DNA from: a virus
Direction: 5' to 3' (one strand)
DNA length: 39,900 nucleotides
Virus record (IMG/VR): IMGVR_UViG_3300021440_000061
Location: 1 to 39,900 of that record
Positions 29,766-37,784 of the stretch are shown here, in pieces (positions within the stretch are counted from its first letter, which is position 1; each line of letters starts with the position of its first letter). A program made the translations under genes and the position numbers. The notes beneath the pieces are model-generated. The model was not told the DNA's origin. It made no database searches and saw nothing but the letters and a program-made list of their open reading frames with translations.

Positions 29766-30107
29766 ATGAAATCTCGCCTGATCCTTACTGCTCTGCTGCT
29801 GCTATCAGCCTGCACTGCCGGCGGCCTGCGACCTACCCTATTCACCATCCCGCCGAGCTACCTGAAGTCCTTCCCGCTCGGCTCGATCACCGAGGACGAC
29901 CTACTGGTGAGGATCGGCCCGCCCGAGAATCGAATCACCGGCCCCCGCGGATTGACCTCGATCGTCTATTCAGTGGGCAGCGAATACGGCCGCAAGACCT
30001 TCACTTATGTGATGAAAGATGGCTTCGTCGCCGACGTGATCTACAACGACAACGGACCCTATAACGGCACCAGGGCAAGCAAGACGCAGGGCCTCACTCC
30101 TCCCTGA
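29766..30107 (+). CDS. lipoprotein moron inside the tail operon (opposite strand)
   Basis: A 113-residue gene on the forward strand between tape measure and tail chaperones, all of which are on the reverse strand. AGGGG eight bases before ATG 29766 supports the start. The N-terminus MKSRLILTALLLLSACTAGG is a lipoprotein signal with lipobox LSAC. The mature part has an SmpA/OmlA-like shape: 'FPLGSITEDDLLVRIGPPEN' and 'FTYVMKDGFVADVIYND' (the BamE/SmpA pattern of 'G.t..dv...lG.P' then 'Y.f.dg.v..v'). A self-contained, opposite-strand gene like this is a moron, probably expressed in the lysogen; superinfection exclusion is a common role of such lipoproteins (inference). Confidence 0.75.
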   Translation: MKSRLILTALLLLSACTAGGLRPTLFTIPPSYLKSFPLGSITEDDLLVRIGPPENRITGPRGLTSIVYSVGSEYGRKTFTYVMKDGFVADVIYNDNGPYNGTRASKTQGLTPP

Positions 30108-30698
30108 TGACCGGGTAGAAGTCCTTAGGCTTGAGCGGCTTCGGCCGATGCTTTCCTTTGGGGATCGGAATCGTGGAGTGCACGGCGTTAACCACAGCCG
30201 CGGAGAGCTGCGCAAAACGCCAGTTCTCCATTTCCCAGTAGCTAGGCTCTATGCGCTGATACGCGAGCCACTCCGTGAATTCAGCGGACGACATCCGCCG
30301 CTGCGCCTCGGCTACTGTGCAGCCGAGCTCTCTTGCGAGCCGGTGCCACCAGATGCGCTCTGGCTCGCTTCGGATTTTTTTGCAGCTTCGTCCTCGGACT
30401 TTCGGCCAAGCCCGGAAACATCGAACAGCGCGAGCACGATCTTGTCGAGATCGTCGGCGCGTACCTCTCTCAGTTCTTCCAGGTGATGCGGGTTAACCAC
30501 GTCGAACGACAGCTCGCCGCTCTGCTCACACAGCCCCAAGGCCGCTATGCGATGCGTCTCTGGCTGCCCATCCTTCGCCATGGCCATGTAACGAGCACGC
30601 GTCTCGCCGCTCATGCCACGCACGTAGACGGTGCCTGAGCTGATCTCCACCGGGCGCACCTCGGGACGCGAGGCGCGCAGAACGTCACGGATACCCAT
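30094..30698 (-). CDS. tail assembly chaperone GT fusion (-1 frameshift)
   Basis: Reading from 30698 to the slippery run and then continuing in the -1 frame from 30375 gives a 201-residue fusion. The -1 part begins 'IRSEPERIWWHRLARELGCT', continues 'VAEAQRRMSSAEFTEWLAYQ', and ends at 30094. This matches the typical T-domain of phage tail chaperones (LARELGxTvaEaxxRMSSaEFxEWlAyyxxep). The zero-frame product stops at 30312. Its 3' end overlaps the forward-strand lipoprotein gene by 14 bases. Confidence 0.85.
30312..30698 (-). CDS. tail assembly chaperone G-like
   Basis: The ATG at 30698 shares a base with the tail tube stop. It is a 128-residue acidic helical protein; the C-terminus (EASQSASGGTGSQESSAAQ) is low-complexity. 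In lambda, gpG is made together with a frameshift product gpGT that guides the tape measure in tail assembly. The same organisation is present here: a slippery A7 run near codons 106-108 and a T-like frame downstream in the -1 frame. Confidence 0.8.
   Translation of the reverse strand: MGIRDVLRASRPEVRPVEISSGTVYVRGMSGETRARYMAMAKDGQPETHRIAALGLCEQSGELSFDVVNPHHLEELREVRADDLDKIVLALFDVSGLGRKSEDEAAKKSEASQSASGGTGSQESSAAQ
30375..30381 (-). promoter_or_regulatory. slippery heptamer A-AAA-AAA for -1 frameshifting
   Basis: Seven A in a row on the reverse strand. In the zero frame of G they read GC-A AAA AAA-TCC, the ideal phase for -1 slippage, and the -1 frame that follows has no stop until 30094 and encodes the T-domain. 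Confidence 0.85.
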
Positions 30699-31156
30699 CA
30701 CGGCGTGACCGTGATCGCGCCATCGACGGCAAGGCTGAAGCTCGCGCGATGCTCTTTCGCATCCTCGCCAGCATCGAACGGCTCCTCTGTCCACTTGTTG
30801 AGGGTGGCAGCGAAGTCGAGCTGTCGATTTCCGGTGTCCGGATAGACAATCCGCCAATTGCGCTTCACGCCACCTGCGGTCACCGAATCGGAATACATCG
30901 AAGTGTGCACGCTCTGAGTCCAGTCGATGACCAGCGAGCCTTCGCAAAGGCGATCGCCCAGCTTGCCCGCGAGACTGCGCTTGTTCGCGTCGTTCAGGAT
31001 CGAGAAGAAGCTCACGGCCTGTTCATTCGGCGGCGGCGTGATGCTCGAGAGCAGAGGAACCTCGGTGAAGGTGTCCGAACCATAGGCAGGCAATGGAACT
31101 GCCGTGCTCGTGCCGATGTAGAGCTTGGCGTTGACGACGCTGTTGTAAAAGGCCAC
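30698..31156 (-). CDS. major tail tube protein
   Basis: GTG 31156 with GGAGG about eight bases upstream. The 152-residue product has the tail tube features 'VVNAKLYIGTSTAVPLPAYG' and 'FTEVPLLSSITPPPNEQAVS', ends in 'FSLAVDGAITVTP', and is placed directly before the G/GT chaperones. Tail tube proteins of siphophages of this size (150-250 aa) have a beta-barrel and lie exactly here. Assignment by context and composition is good. Confidence 0.8.
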   Translation of the reverse strand: MAFYNSVVNAKLYIGTSTAVPLPAYGSDTFTEVPLLSSITPPPNEQAVSFFSILNDANKRSLAGKLGDRLCEGSLVIDWTQSVHTSMYSDSVTAGGVKRNWRIVYPDTGNRQLDFAATLNKWTEEPFDAGEDAKEHRASFSLAVDGAITVTP

Positions 31157-31159
31157 TTA

Positions 31160-31549
31160 TCAGCCCTCCAAGTAGACGAAAAGGAAATCCTGTGAGACGA
31201 ATCGCACGATGCGATCACCGTCGATAAGGCTTTGGTCGCTCGGCGTAGCCAAGCATCGGGAACTGTGGATGTGCGTCGTGCCCATCGAGCCGAGGTACGA
31301 CTTCAGCGCGCCATTGATCGCCCAGGCCGTGGCGTAGGCGTTGGCGTATTGGTCTGTGATGACGCTGATCGTGAAATTGCCGCGCGAGAAAAGCGATGTA
31401 CCGCCTAGGGTGCGAGGCTCGTTGCCACCCGTGCGAGTCACGACGACGGTCGGATAGGCATCCTCTTGGAGCACGTTACCCGTGCGCACACGCGTGCCCG
31501 CATCAGTGCCCAGGGCCTTGATGTAGGTCACGAGCTCCTGGTCGATCAT
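31160..31549 (-). CDS. tail terminator / completion protein (DUF3168-like)
   Basis: A 129-residue protein following the gp10-like gene with overlap (ATGA). It contains 'VTRTGGNEPRTLGGTSLFSR' and 'ISVITDQYANAYATAWAING', typical of tail completion/terminator proteins (DUF3168, gpU-like), in which a strand '.vtixsxs...A..la..i...L' recurs. It caps the tail tube at the neck. Confidence 0.7.
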   Translation of the reverse strand: MIDQELVTYIKALGTDAGTRVRTGNVLQEDAYPTVVVTRTGGNEPRTLGGTSLFSRGNFTISVITDQYANAYATAWAINGALKSYLGSMGTTHIHSSRCLATPSDQSLIDGDRIVRFVSQDFLFVYLEG

Positions 31550-32046
31550 TTGGCGAATCGCTTGATGATTTCTCGATCAATCCCGGCACGCATCTCGTCG
31601 GCGAACCGGCTCACGACATCCGCGGCGTTCTGCTCGAGCGCCGGCCGCAGGAATGGATGCGCGGCAACCTGCCGGCCATTCCGGGCCCGGAATCCGAACT
31701 CGACCAGGTGCCCGTGCCGAATGCCGGCCTTTGCCGGCCGGCCGTAATAACGCTCGTATTTCGAGATGGCGCGCTTGGCCTTGCGTGCTGGGTACAGCTG
31801 CGCGCGAAACCGCCCACCGAGCCGCGGCAGACCCTTTGCAGCTCGGCTGCTGCTGCCGGCCAGGAATCTGCGCGTAATCGACTGGCGAAGCGCTCCGGAA
31901 GCCACAGGCACGTCCTGCTTGGCCGCCTGCGACGCAGGGTCGAGCGCCTTGATCATCGCCTTGCGCAGCACCCGGGTAGTGGACTTGTCGCCCAGCTCCT
32001 TGAGCACTCCACCGACCTCCTTCAGGCCGGTCACGCGGATGTCCAC
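31546..32046 (-). CDS. HK97 gp10-like head-tail/tail protein
   Basis: A 166-residue protein with 'DIRVTGLKEVGGVLKELGDK' at the N-terminus, 'ALRQSITRRF' in the middle and 'YYGRPAKAGIRHGHLVEFG' towards the end, the standard HK97 gp10 pattern (LxxxLxxLp, then 'tG.L..Si', then 'Y...vEfGt'). It acts in the head-tail junction and lies between head-closure and tail-terminator genes, as in other HK97-like genomes. Confidence 0.85.
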   Translation of the reverse strand: MDIRVTGLKEVGGVLKELGDKSTTRVLRKAMIKALDPASQAAKQDVPVASGALRQSITRRFLAGSSSRAAKGLPRLGGRFRAQLYPARKAKRAISKYERYYGRPAKAGIRHGHLVEFGFRARNGRQVAAHPFLRPALEQNAADVVSRFADEMRAGIDREIIKRFAK

Positions 32047-32553
32047 TTAGGCGCTCGCGCCCATGAGGATGATTTTGTAGGTCACGCTCGTGGTGCCGGC
32101 GGAGTTGGTCAGATTGATCAGGTCACCCGTTCCCGCAGTCACGGCATAGCCGGTGGCATCTGGCGCGCAGATGATGATCTCGCCACCCGGGCGGCCCGCA
32201 ATGCCATCGCCGGCGGCCAGAAACAGCGGCACGCCATTGGATGCCGGCCGCGTCAAGTTGACGTTGTTCGTATTCGCCGAAGACGGCCACAGCACCAGCA
32301 GCTTGAGCCGCGCGATGGTGAAGGCCGTACCATAGATGTCGGTCAGCCCGCCCCCTGAAAGGTCCAAGTCCTCAGTAGCGCTCGCCGCGAGCGTGCGCTC
32401 ATCGTGGAAAATCCTGTCCACCTGATTCGCACCAGTCCCATCCGTCATCGCCAACGAAAAGGCCGCCTGGAGGCTCGAATTGCCGCTGCACAGGTCGAGC
32501 GCCTTGCTCAAATCTGCGACTACCGTCGATTTCAGGCTCATCGTTAGTGACAT
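32047..32553 (-). CDS. virion-associated protein, hypothetical
   Basis: A 168-residue Ala/Gly/Thr-rich protein beginning 'MSLTMSLKSTVVADLSKALDL' and ending 'VTYKIILMGASA'. The stop is directly followed by the gp10-like start. It is encoded between head closure and gp10-like genes; proteins of this type (beta-sandwich with 'PLFLAAGDGIAGRPGG') are seen in Siphoviridae neck regions but have no known role to me. Confidence 0.6.
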   Translation of the reverse strand: MSLTMSLKSTVVADLSKALDLCSGNSSLQAAFSLAMTDGTGANQVDRIFHDERTLAASATEDLDLSGGGLTDIYGTAFTIARLKLLVLWPSSANTNNVNLTRPASNGVPLFLAAGDGIAGRPGGEIIICAPDATGYAVTAGTGDLINLTNSAGTTSVTYKIILMGASA

Positions 32554-32563
32554 GTCGGAAACC

Positions 32564-32905
32564 TCAATTGTGCTCGGTGCAAAGTAGGATCAGCTCGCGC
32601 GCACTGTGGTCGCTCTCGAGCACTGCTGTGATGTCGAGCACGCGATCGGTGCCCGCTAGCCCGTCGTGGAAGACCACGCGGTTTGATGTCTTGATCTGCT
32701 GCAACGGGTGATTGATCACCACGCGCATGCCTTTGTCGCTTTTGACCTCGAGCCCGGCGTAGAACTGCCGCTCGCTCTCGTCGGTGACGCGCGCCGGGAT
32801 GCGGGAGAACAGGGTCACCCATGCGCCAGACTGCTGGCCGTACGAGTCCTCGGTGGTCGGCGGCGACTGGATGCTGACCCGGTGCTTGTAGGCACCGCTA
32901 CGCAT
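32564..32905 (-). CDS. head closure protein (phage head-tail joining)
   Basis: A 113-residue protein starting at ATG 32905. It has the head-tail joining pattern (SPP1 gp16 / HK97 gp7): 'MRSGAYKHRVSIQSPP', then 'WVTLFSRIPARVTDESERQF', 'MRVVINHPLQQIKTSNRVVF' and 'VLDITAVLESD...LILLCTE'. It overlaps the connector gene by eight bases. It closes the connector after packaging. Confidence 0.85.
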   Translation of the reverse strand: MRSGAYKHRVSIQSPPTTEDSYGQQSGAWVTLFSRIPARVTDESERQFYAGLEVKSDKGMRVVINHPLQQIKTSNRVVFHDGLAGTDRVLDITAVLESDHSARELILLCTEHN

Positions 32906-33464
32906 AGACCACCCGCAACGGACGAAGCAGGTTATCTCGCGCATCCTCGATCAGCTTCACCTTTGCAGGATCTGCCTCGTAATAGCTCTGCACGTGCAAC
33001 TTGATGGCCTGCCGGATTTGCTCCGGGGTGTCCCCTGGATTGCTGCCGTAGCCAGCAACTACCCGGATTGATATCGCATTCATAGTCTGATGGCGGACTA
33101 TCGGCCATCGCTTTGCGTAGGTAGGCCGAATCCGTGTCACGAGCGACCTATTGTCGACGTCGTAATCGGTTCCCTCGATGAGGGTCTGCTCAATCCCAGA
33201 GGAGTCTGTGTATTTGACCGATGTGACGCTCTGTATCGGACCTATCGGCAGCTCGATAGTGCAGCCCGGAAACTGGTCTGCGAAATAGTCCCACGTCTGG
33301 GTAACAAAGCGCCTCCCTGTGTAATCCTCGGCGTACTGGCGGCCAGCAATCAGATAGGCAGCGACGATGGGATCATCGTCATTGACATAGATGCGAGCGT
33401 CTTGCTTTGCCTCGGCCAAAGACACCGGCTCCAGGGCCGGTGGTGTCACGATTGCCAGTGCCAT
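32898..33464 (-). CDS. head-tail connector, gp6-like
   Basis: A 188-residue protein with the gp6/DUF3199 adaptor signature: 'VSLAEAKQDARIYVNDDDPI' at the N-terminus, then 'VAAYLIAGRQYAEDYTGRRF', followed by a substantial C-terminal helical part ('PEQIRQAIKLHVQSYYEADP'). This type of 12-13-mer adaptor joins the portal to the head closure protein. Assignment is confident. Confidence 0.88.
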   Translation of the reverse strand: MALAIVTPPALEPVSLAEAKQDARIYVNDDDPIVAAYLIAGRQYAEDYTGRRFVTQTWDYFADQFPGCTIELPIGPIQSVTSVKYTDSSGIEQTLIEGTDYDVDNRSLVTRIRPTYAKRWPIVRHQTMNAISIRVVAGYGSNPGDTPEQIRQAIKLHVQSYYEADPAKVKLIEDARDNLLRPLRVVYA

Positions 33465-33470
33465 GTAGGG

Positions 33471-33677
33471 TTACTTCTGTCGCTTCCCTGGCTTGATTTC
33501 TCCTGCCTCACCGCCGCCGGCAGACTCCGATGGCGCATCGTCCTCAGTCACTGGCTTGCACCACCCGCGACGCGAATAGCGTGCGGATAAGTCAGGATCC
33601 AACTCGCAGGTATTGCCGGCACGAAACCTGACCTCGCCGCCAAGGTAGATGTCCGACAGGAATTTTACTTTTGGCAT
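33471..33677 (-). CDS. small virion-associated hypothetical protein
   Basis: 68 residues from ATG 33677 (a longer form from ATG 33689 is possible); AAGGG four to five bases upstream favours the shorter one. 'VKFLSDIYLGGEVRFRAGNT' is followed by an acidic/Gly tail (SAGGGEAGEIKPGKRQK). Short, Gly/Lys-tailed proteins directly before connectors are common in HK97-like genomes. Unknown role. Confidence 0.6.
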   Translation of the reverse strand: MPKVKFLSDIYLGGEVRFRAGNTCELDPDLSARYSRRGWCKPVTEDDAPSESAGGGEAGEIKPGKRQK

Positions 33678-33718
33678 GAGACCCTTCATTCGCCGGTAAG
33701 GATGCCCGGGCGATAGCG

Positions 33719-34150
33719 CTAGGCTACCGCCACCTCGACAATCGACGCCGGTTGGGTGGCTGGCTTGTAGACCGGCCTCGCCCAGATCGCCAGATTCGCA
33801 GCCCCACCAGTAGCGCCGCCAGTGACCGCACGCAGTCGCACGTAGCGGAAGCCGTTATTGCTGTCGAGCTTGTCGCTCATTGCGCTGATAACGATCTGCT
33901 TGCTGTCGTTCGCCGAAGCACTGGCAGAGCGCTGAGTGGCAGCCTTCAGATCCTTTGCGCCGGTTCCGGAACTGTCGGTTGCCTGCTCGATCTTGAAGTC
34001 GATCGTTTCCGAGGCCATGTCGCCGAAGTAGGCGATGCCCATGAGCTCATGGACATCCTTGGTATCGACCCAAGATGTCGTGAGGGGCGTGCTATTGGCT
34101 GTTCCGGTAACAACCGCGAGAAGCTGCAATTCTTCGTGGATTCTCTGCAT
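33719..34150 (-). CDS. capsid-associated (decoration-like) protein, hypothetical
   Basis: A 143-residue, beta-rich Ala/Thr/Ser protein: 'QRIHEELQLLAVVTGTANST', then 'FKIEQATDSSGTGAKDLKAA', then 'RYVRLRAVTGGATGGAANLA'. It lies directly after the major capsid gene. This position and composition suggest a head decoration protein, but no family is recognised. Confidence 0.6.
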   Translation of the reverse strand: MQRIHEELQLLAVVTGTANSTPLTTSWVDTKDVHELMGIAYFGDMASETIDFKIEQATDSSGTGAKDLKAATQRSASASANDSKQIVISAMSDKLDSNNGFRYVRLRAVTGGATGGAANLAIWARPVYKPATQPASIVEVAVA

Positions 34151-34206
34151 AGTGGTACTACTCCGAAATTTTGACTATCAGTGCAACCGTGTGCACATAT
34201 GCAATC

Positions 34207-34231
34207 GCCCCAAGCTGAATCAGCTCGGGGC
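34207..34231. terminator. strong hairpin after the major capsid gene
   Basis: GCCCC-A-AGCTG-AAT-CAGCT-C-GGGGC is nearly perfect, with two 5-bp stems. It lies 13 bases downstream of the capsid stop on the reverse strand. That strand has no T-tract after it (the forward strand has TTT), so it may be an RNA-stabilising or attenuating element that raises capsid expression over downstream genes. Confidence 0.5.
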
Positions 34232-34243
34232 TTTGTCAGTGGA

Positions 34244-35548
34244 TCAGCGCGCCTCGAGCTGCACGAAGGCCGAGAGCGTGTTTGCTCCGTTGTTCGGAGT
34301 GATCGGCGCAGACATCCACGGTTGACCATCCATGCGGAAGGTCACGCGGAATGCCATCGCGTCGGCGTCGAAGAAAAAGTGCATCGACTCCGCGTACTCC
34401 GGACCCTTGCTGATGGTCATGTACTGAGCAAAGTCGATGAGGTAGATATCGCCCAAATCACCAAGGGTCTGCGCGGTCTGTGAGAGCACGATCGGACGGC
34501 CATGCAAATATCCGTAGGGCGCGTCCTTGAAGCCAGTTCCCGGCGGGGTCCAAACCGGCGTATCGCCGATCTTCATCAGCGGGATTTGCTGCCACACGTC
34601 GTGATTGATGACCCACTTGGTATTGTTCGATGCGCCAGCAGCGGGGCTGAGTCGGCCAAGCATCTTCGTGGAGTTTTCCGTGACGAAAGTATCCACGGCC
34701 TGGCCGGATTCCTTGCTCACGGTGACGATTGCACCGGAGTTTTTGATTCCCCGGGGGATTTGGCCGCCGATGCCATTGATGATGGCGTCATTGGTCTTCC
34801 AGGCCATGGACCGCCCGAACATCATCCGCACATACTGCGCGGTGAAGGCAGCGTCTTGGACCATCTCATCGGTCAAGGGGCAAAGGCCGATGAGCTTCCG
34901 GAGCTTGAGCGTGCCCTCGCCGATTACTGGCTTGTCCTGACTTGCCGCGGTGGCCTCGCTGCTCCAGCGCATGCGAATGCCATTGGTTCCCCAGGGCGTT
35001 GTCTCATCCTTCGGGTAGGTGATGCTATTGCCGCTGACCGGCAATTGCGTCGTCCATGGCATGAACGAGCCCTCGCTCAGCGAGTGCGCGTAAACCTCGC
35101 GGGCGAATTCCGGCGGGACCAAGTATCCGCCATCGGCACCCGTGCTTTCGTTGCCGTAGCCGGTTGGAGCGGCGGCCTCGAATACCAGACGCTTGTCGAT
35201 CGCACGGCCGTTGTTGATGGCAGAAGTTGCGCCAAACACTGAGCGCACAAATTCTGCGATTGAACCGAAGCCGCCTCGGGGATCCAAGCGGGCTCGATCC
35301 TCACCGCCAGTGATGCTTTCCTCCCGATCCACTGCCTGGCGAACCGGCGTGAGCAGGCGTTCAGCCTCTGCCGCATCTCGCTCGGCACGGACTGCGGCGG
35401 CTGCGGCATCCATGGATGCCTTTAGCCGAGCTGCCTCAGTGGCGTGCGCATCCGCATCGGGCCCGGAGATCTCTTTTCCGGTGTGATCACGGTAAGCCTG
35501 CACGGCAGCGTCGAGACGGCGCTGCAGATCAGCGAGTCTATTCTTCAT
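34244..35548 (-). CDS. major capsid protein, HK97 fold
   Basis: A 434-residue protein from ATG 35548. Residues 1-95 form an alpha-helical delta/scaffold-like domain (MKNRLADLQRRLDAAVQAYR), followed by a Gly/Arg-rich linker, the region usually cut by the prohead protease. The remainder is an HK97-type shell domain: 'GYGNESTGADGGYLVPPEFA' at the start of the mature part, then 'LRKLIGLCPLTDEMVQDAAF', the P-domain and 'GRPIVLSQTAQTLGDLGDIY' near the C-terminus. It follows the protease gene. Confidence 0.9.
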   Translation of the reverse strand: MKNRLADLQRRLDAAVQAYRDHTGKEISGPDADAHATEAARLKASMDAAAAAVRAERDAAEAERLLTPVRQAVDREESITGGEDRARLDPRGGFGSIAEFVRSVFGATSAINNGRAIDKRLVFEAAAPTGYGNESTGADGGYLVPPEFAREVYAHSLSEGSFMPWTTQLPVSGNSITYPKDETTPWGTNGIRMRWSSEATAASQDKPVIGEGTLKLRKLIGLCPLTDEMVQDAAFTAQYVRMMFGRSMAWKTNDAIINGIGGQIPRGIKNSGAIVTVSKESGQAVDTFVTENSTKMLGRLSPAAGASNNTKWVINHDVWQQIPLMKIGDTPVWTPPGTGFKDAPYGYLHGRPIVLSQTAQTLGDLGDIYLIDFAQYMTISKGPEYAESMHFFFDADAMAFRVTFRMDGQPWMSAPITPNNGANTLSAFVQLEAR

Positions 35549-35599
35549 GGCGTCAAACCTCTTGGATTGCAAACGCCGGGCGTACTGCTCCGGCAAACT

Positions 35600-36523
35600 T
35601 CAGGAAGCGAGCGCAGTAGCGATCGCGATATCGGCCTCTGCATTCGCGCTCCGCCTCTTGCGAGACGGCATTCGTGCCATGAGGTCGTCGATGGTTCCGA
35701 TACGGTCAACCATGCCGAGGCTCTTCGCTTGCTCAGCTCCGAAGACGCGGCCTTGTCCGAAATTCTTGTTGACGTTCGCGGATGTCGTGTTTCGACCACG
35801 GGAAACCGCGGATATGAACTTGTCGTAATACTCGCCTACTCGCTGCTGCATGAAGGAAAGGGCCTCCTCGCCTAGCGCCTGGTAGGGATTGCCCTCGACC
35901 TTGTTGTCCCCAGCGTGCACGTAAGTCACCTTTACCCCGCCCGCTTCCATTGCCTTCGAGTAATCGACATGCATCATCACGACCCCGATCGATCCGACCT
36001 CTCCGGATGGAGTGACCCAAAGCTCGCTAACGGCAGAGCCGATCCAGTAGGCGGCCGACGCGGCAAGATCGTCTGCGATCGCAAAAAGGTTCTTCTGTCC
36101 GCGAGCGTCGTAAATCTCCTGCGCGACCTCCTGCACTCCGTAGATGGAGCCGCCGGGAGAATCGATCTGAAGGACGATATTTGTGACACTGGAATCAGAG
36201 AGCGCCGCTCTGAATGCTTGGGTGAATCGCTCTATCGACATGCCTCCCGAGAATTCGGAAAGCATGCCCATGCGTTTCGATATCGTGCCCATCACGGGGA
36301 TGATCGCGGTAGATCCTGCCATCTGGTACGGCGGGCCAGCTGCCGCACGATCGAGATACAGGACATCGGAATCTTCCATCGCGTGCGGCATGGCTGCGGC
36401 CGGATCATCAATCAGCCTAGATGCGACGTGCACGATTTCTCGAAGCTTGTTCGGCGTGACACACCAGACCTCATCCTCGATCGCTCGCACCACCCTCGGG
36501 TTGCGCAATCGGCTAGTCTTCAT
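35600..36523 (-). CDS. prohead protease, S49/SppA-ClpP-like
   Basis: A 307-residue protein from ATG 36523, overlapping the portal end by 11 bases. It has the S49/SppA core: 'IPVMGTISKRMGMLSEFSGG', then 'VLQIDSPGGSIYGVQEVAQE', 'SAAYWIGSAVSELWVTPSGE' and 'VGSIGVVMMHVDYSKAMEAG', with the catalytic Ser in GSIG and a Lys nearby. In HK97-like phages a protease of this type cuts the N-terminal delta domain of the capsid protein. Confidence 0.88.
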   Translation of the reverse strand: MKTSRLRNPRVVRAIEDEVWCVTPNKLREIVHVASRLIDDPAAAMPHAMEDSDVLYLDRAAAGPPYQMAGSTAIIPVMGTISKRMGMLSEFSGGMSIERFTQAFRAALSDSSVTNIVLQIDSPGGSIYGVQEVAQEIYDARGQKNLFAIADDLAASAAYWIGSAVSELWVTPSGEVGSIGVVMMHVDYSKAMEAGGVKVTYVHAGDNKVEGNPYQALGEEALSFMQQRVGEYYDKFISAVSRGRNTTSANVNKNFGQGRVFGAEQAKSLGMVDRIGTIDDLMARMPSRKRRSANAEADIAIATALAS

Positions 36524-37784
36524 TCGTCGTGTCCTCGTTCGGTGCCGGTGCCGGTGCCTGGCGTCGTTTTGGCGCCGGGTCTGGGGATTTTGTAGCGTTT
36601 GGCGGCGTATAAGGCTCGTCCCCCCATTCAACAGGGTTCATGTTCTCGCGCTCTCGAGCCTCGTTTGGCGTCATCCATTGCCGATCTATCGCGGAGTTGT
36701 AGGCGGCATACCTTGTGGTTATGTCGCCGCGAAGCAGCGCATCAACGAGGAATTCCGCAAAGTACTCATCGTCTGCTGAGTCATCATCGAAGAAATCAAC
36801 CTGAAGGGACTGTTCCCACCGAATCAGCCATGGCCGCAGGGAGTGAACGACAAAGCCGAGCATGAACTGCTCTATGCCACTGCCCCAGCTGGTTGCCTTG
36901 TCGGTTTCCTGAAGCAGCACCAGCGGGACACGGAAAATCCTTGCGATGTCTGCCACCTGAAATCGACGCGTTTCCAAGAATTGCGCGTCCTCGTTGCTCA
37001 CATCGATCTGCTCGTACTTGAGCCCATCCTCCAGCACCGCGGTTCGATGGCGATTGTTGCCGGACTGCGCACGCTCCCAGGCTCGTCGAAATTGATCTCT
37101 GGTTTCCTTGTCCCGGAAGTGCCCTGGATGAGTGATCACACCCCTAGGGCTGGCATCGTTCGCGAAGTACCGCGCGCCATAGTCTTCGGCGCCGAGCGCC
37201 ATATTGATCGCCTGTGCTGCATTGCCGATAACTGACACACCGAAGCGGCGATCCATGGCGAACCCGGTGAGGAAGAACACCTCGTCTTCGGTGTATCGGT
37301 ACGATGCCCCGTTTTCCTCGGTGTAGATGATTCCGATCGAGCCATTCTCTAGCAAATCCGCACGAACACGATCGGGGTGCATTGGCATGAGCTCTGTCAG
37401 CACGCCGCGGGTATACGACTTCGAGGCGAACGCCGTGCCCCTTAGCGCAGCATGCGCGGTCATCATCTCAACGAACTGCATGGACGTTTGCCAACGGTTT
37501 GGCTTCCATCGGAGCAGCTTGTACATCGGGTGATCCGTCGCGCGCTCCTTACCTCTATCTAGGCGGCGATAGGTTATGAGCGGCAGGGATCCGACCGTTT
37601 CTCCAATTATCTTGACGCACGCGTGAACCACGCTTGCTCGCATCGCCCGATTCGCAGAGATACTTCCGCTGACAGAATCTAGCGGGCGATACCAGAAGTC
37701 GCTTATGACGTCTCGTGACGATGATTCCTCTTCATCTCGATCGCTTGACGCAAAGAACCTCGAGACGCGGCGTAGAAGGCTCAT
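36513..37784 (-). CDS. portal protein, HK97 family
   Basis: A 423-residue protein. The ATG overlaps the terminase stop (ATGA). Family landmarks are 'ASVVHACVKIIGETVGSLPL', then 'ATDHPMYKLLRWKPNRWQTS', 'HAALRGTAFASKSY', 'ILEDGLKYEQI'-type (here VLEDGLKYEQIDVSNEDAQF) and 'DITTRYAAYNSAIDRQWMTP'. The C-terminus is Pro/Ala/Lys-rich. It forms the dodecameric DNA channel of the procapsid. Confidence 0.92.
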   Translation of the reverse strand: MSLLRRVSRFFASSDRDEEESSSRDVISDFWYRPLDSVSGSISANRAMRASVVHACVKIIGETVGSLPLITYRRLDRGKERATDHPMYKLLRWKPNRWQTSMQFVEMMTAHAALRGTAFASKSYTRGVLTELMPMHPDRVRADLLENGSIGIIYTEENGASYRYTEDEVFFLTGFAMDRRFGVSVIGNAAQAINMALGAEDYGARYFANDASPRGVITHPGHFRDKETRDQFRRAWERAQSGNNRHRTAVLEDGLKYEQIDVSNEDAQFLETRRFQVADIARIFRVPLVLLQETDKATSWGSGIEQFMLGFVVHSLRPWLIRWEQSLQVDFFDDDSADDEYFAEFLVDALLRGDITTRYAAYNSAIDRQWMTPNEARERENMNPVEWGDEPYTPPNATKSPDPAPKRRQAPAPAPNEDTTNED

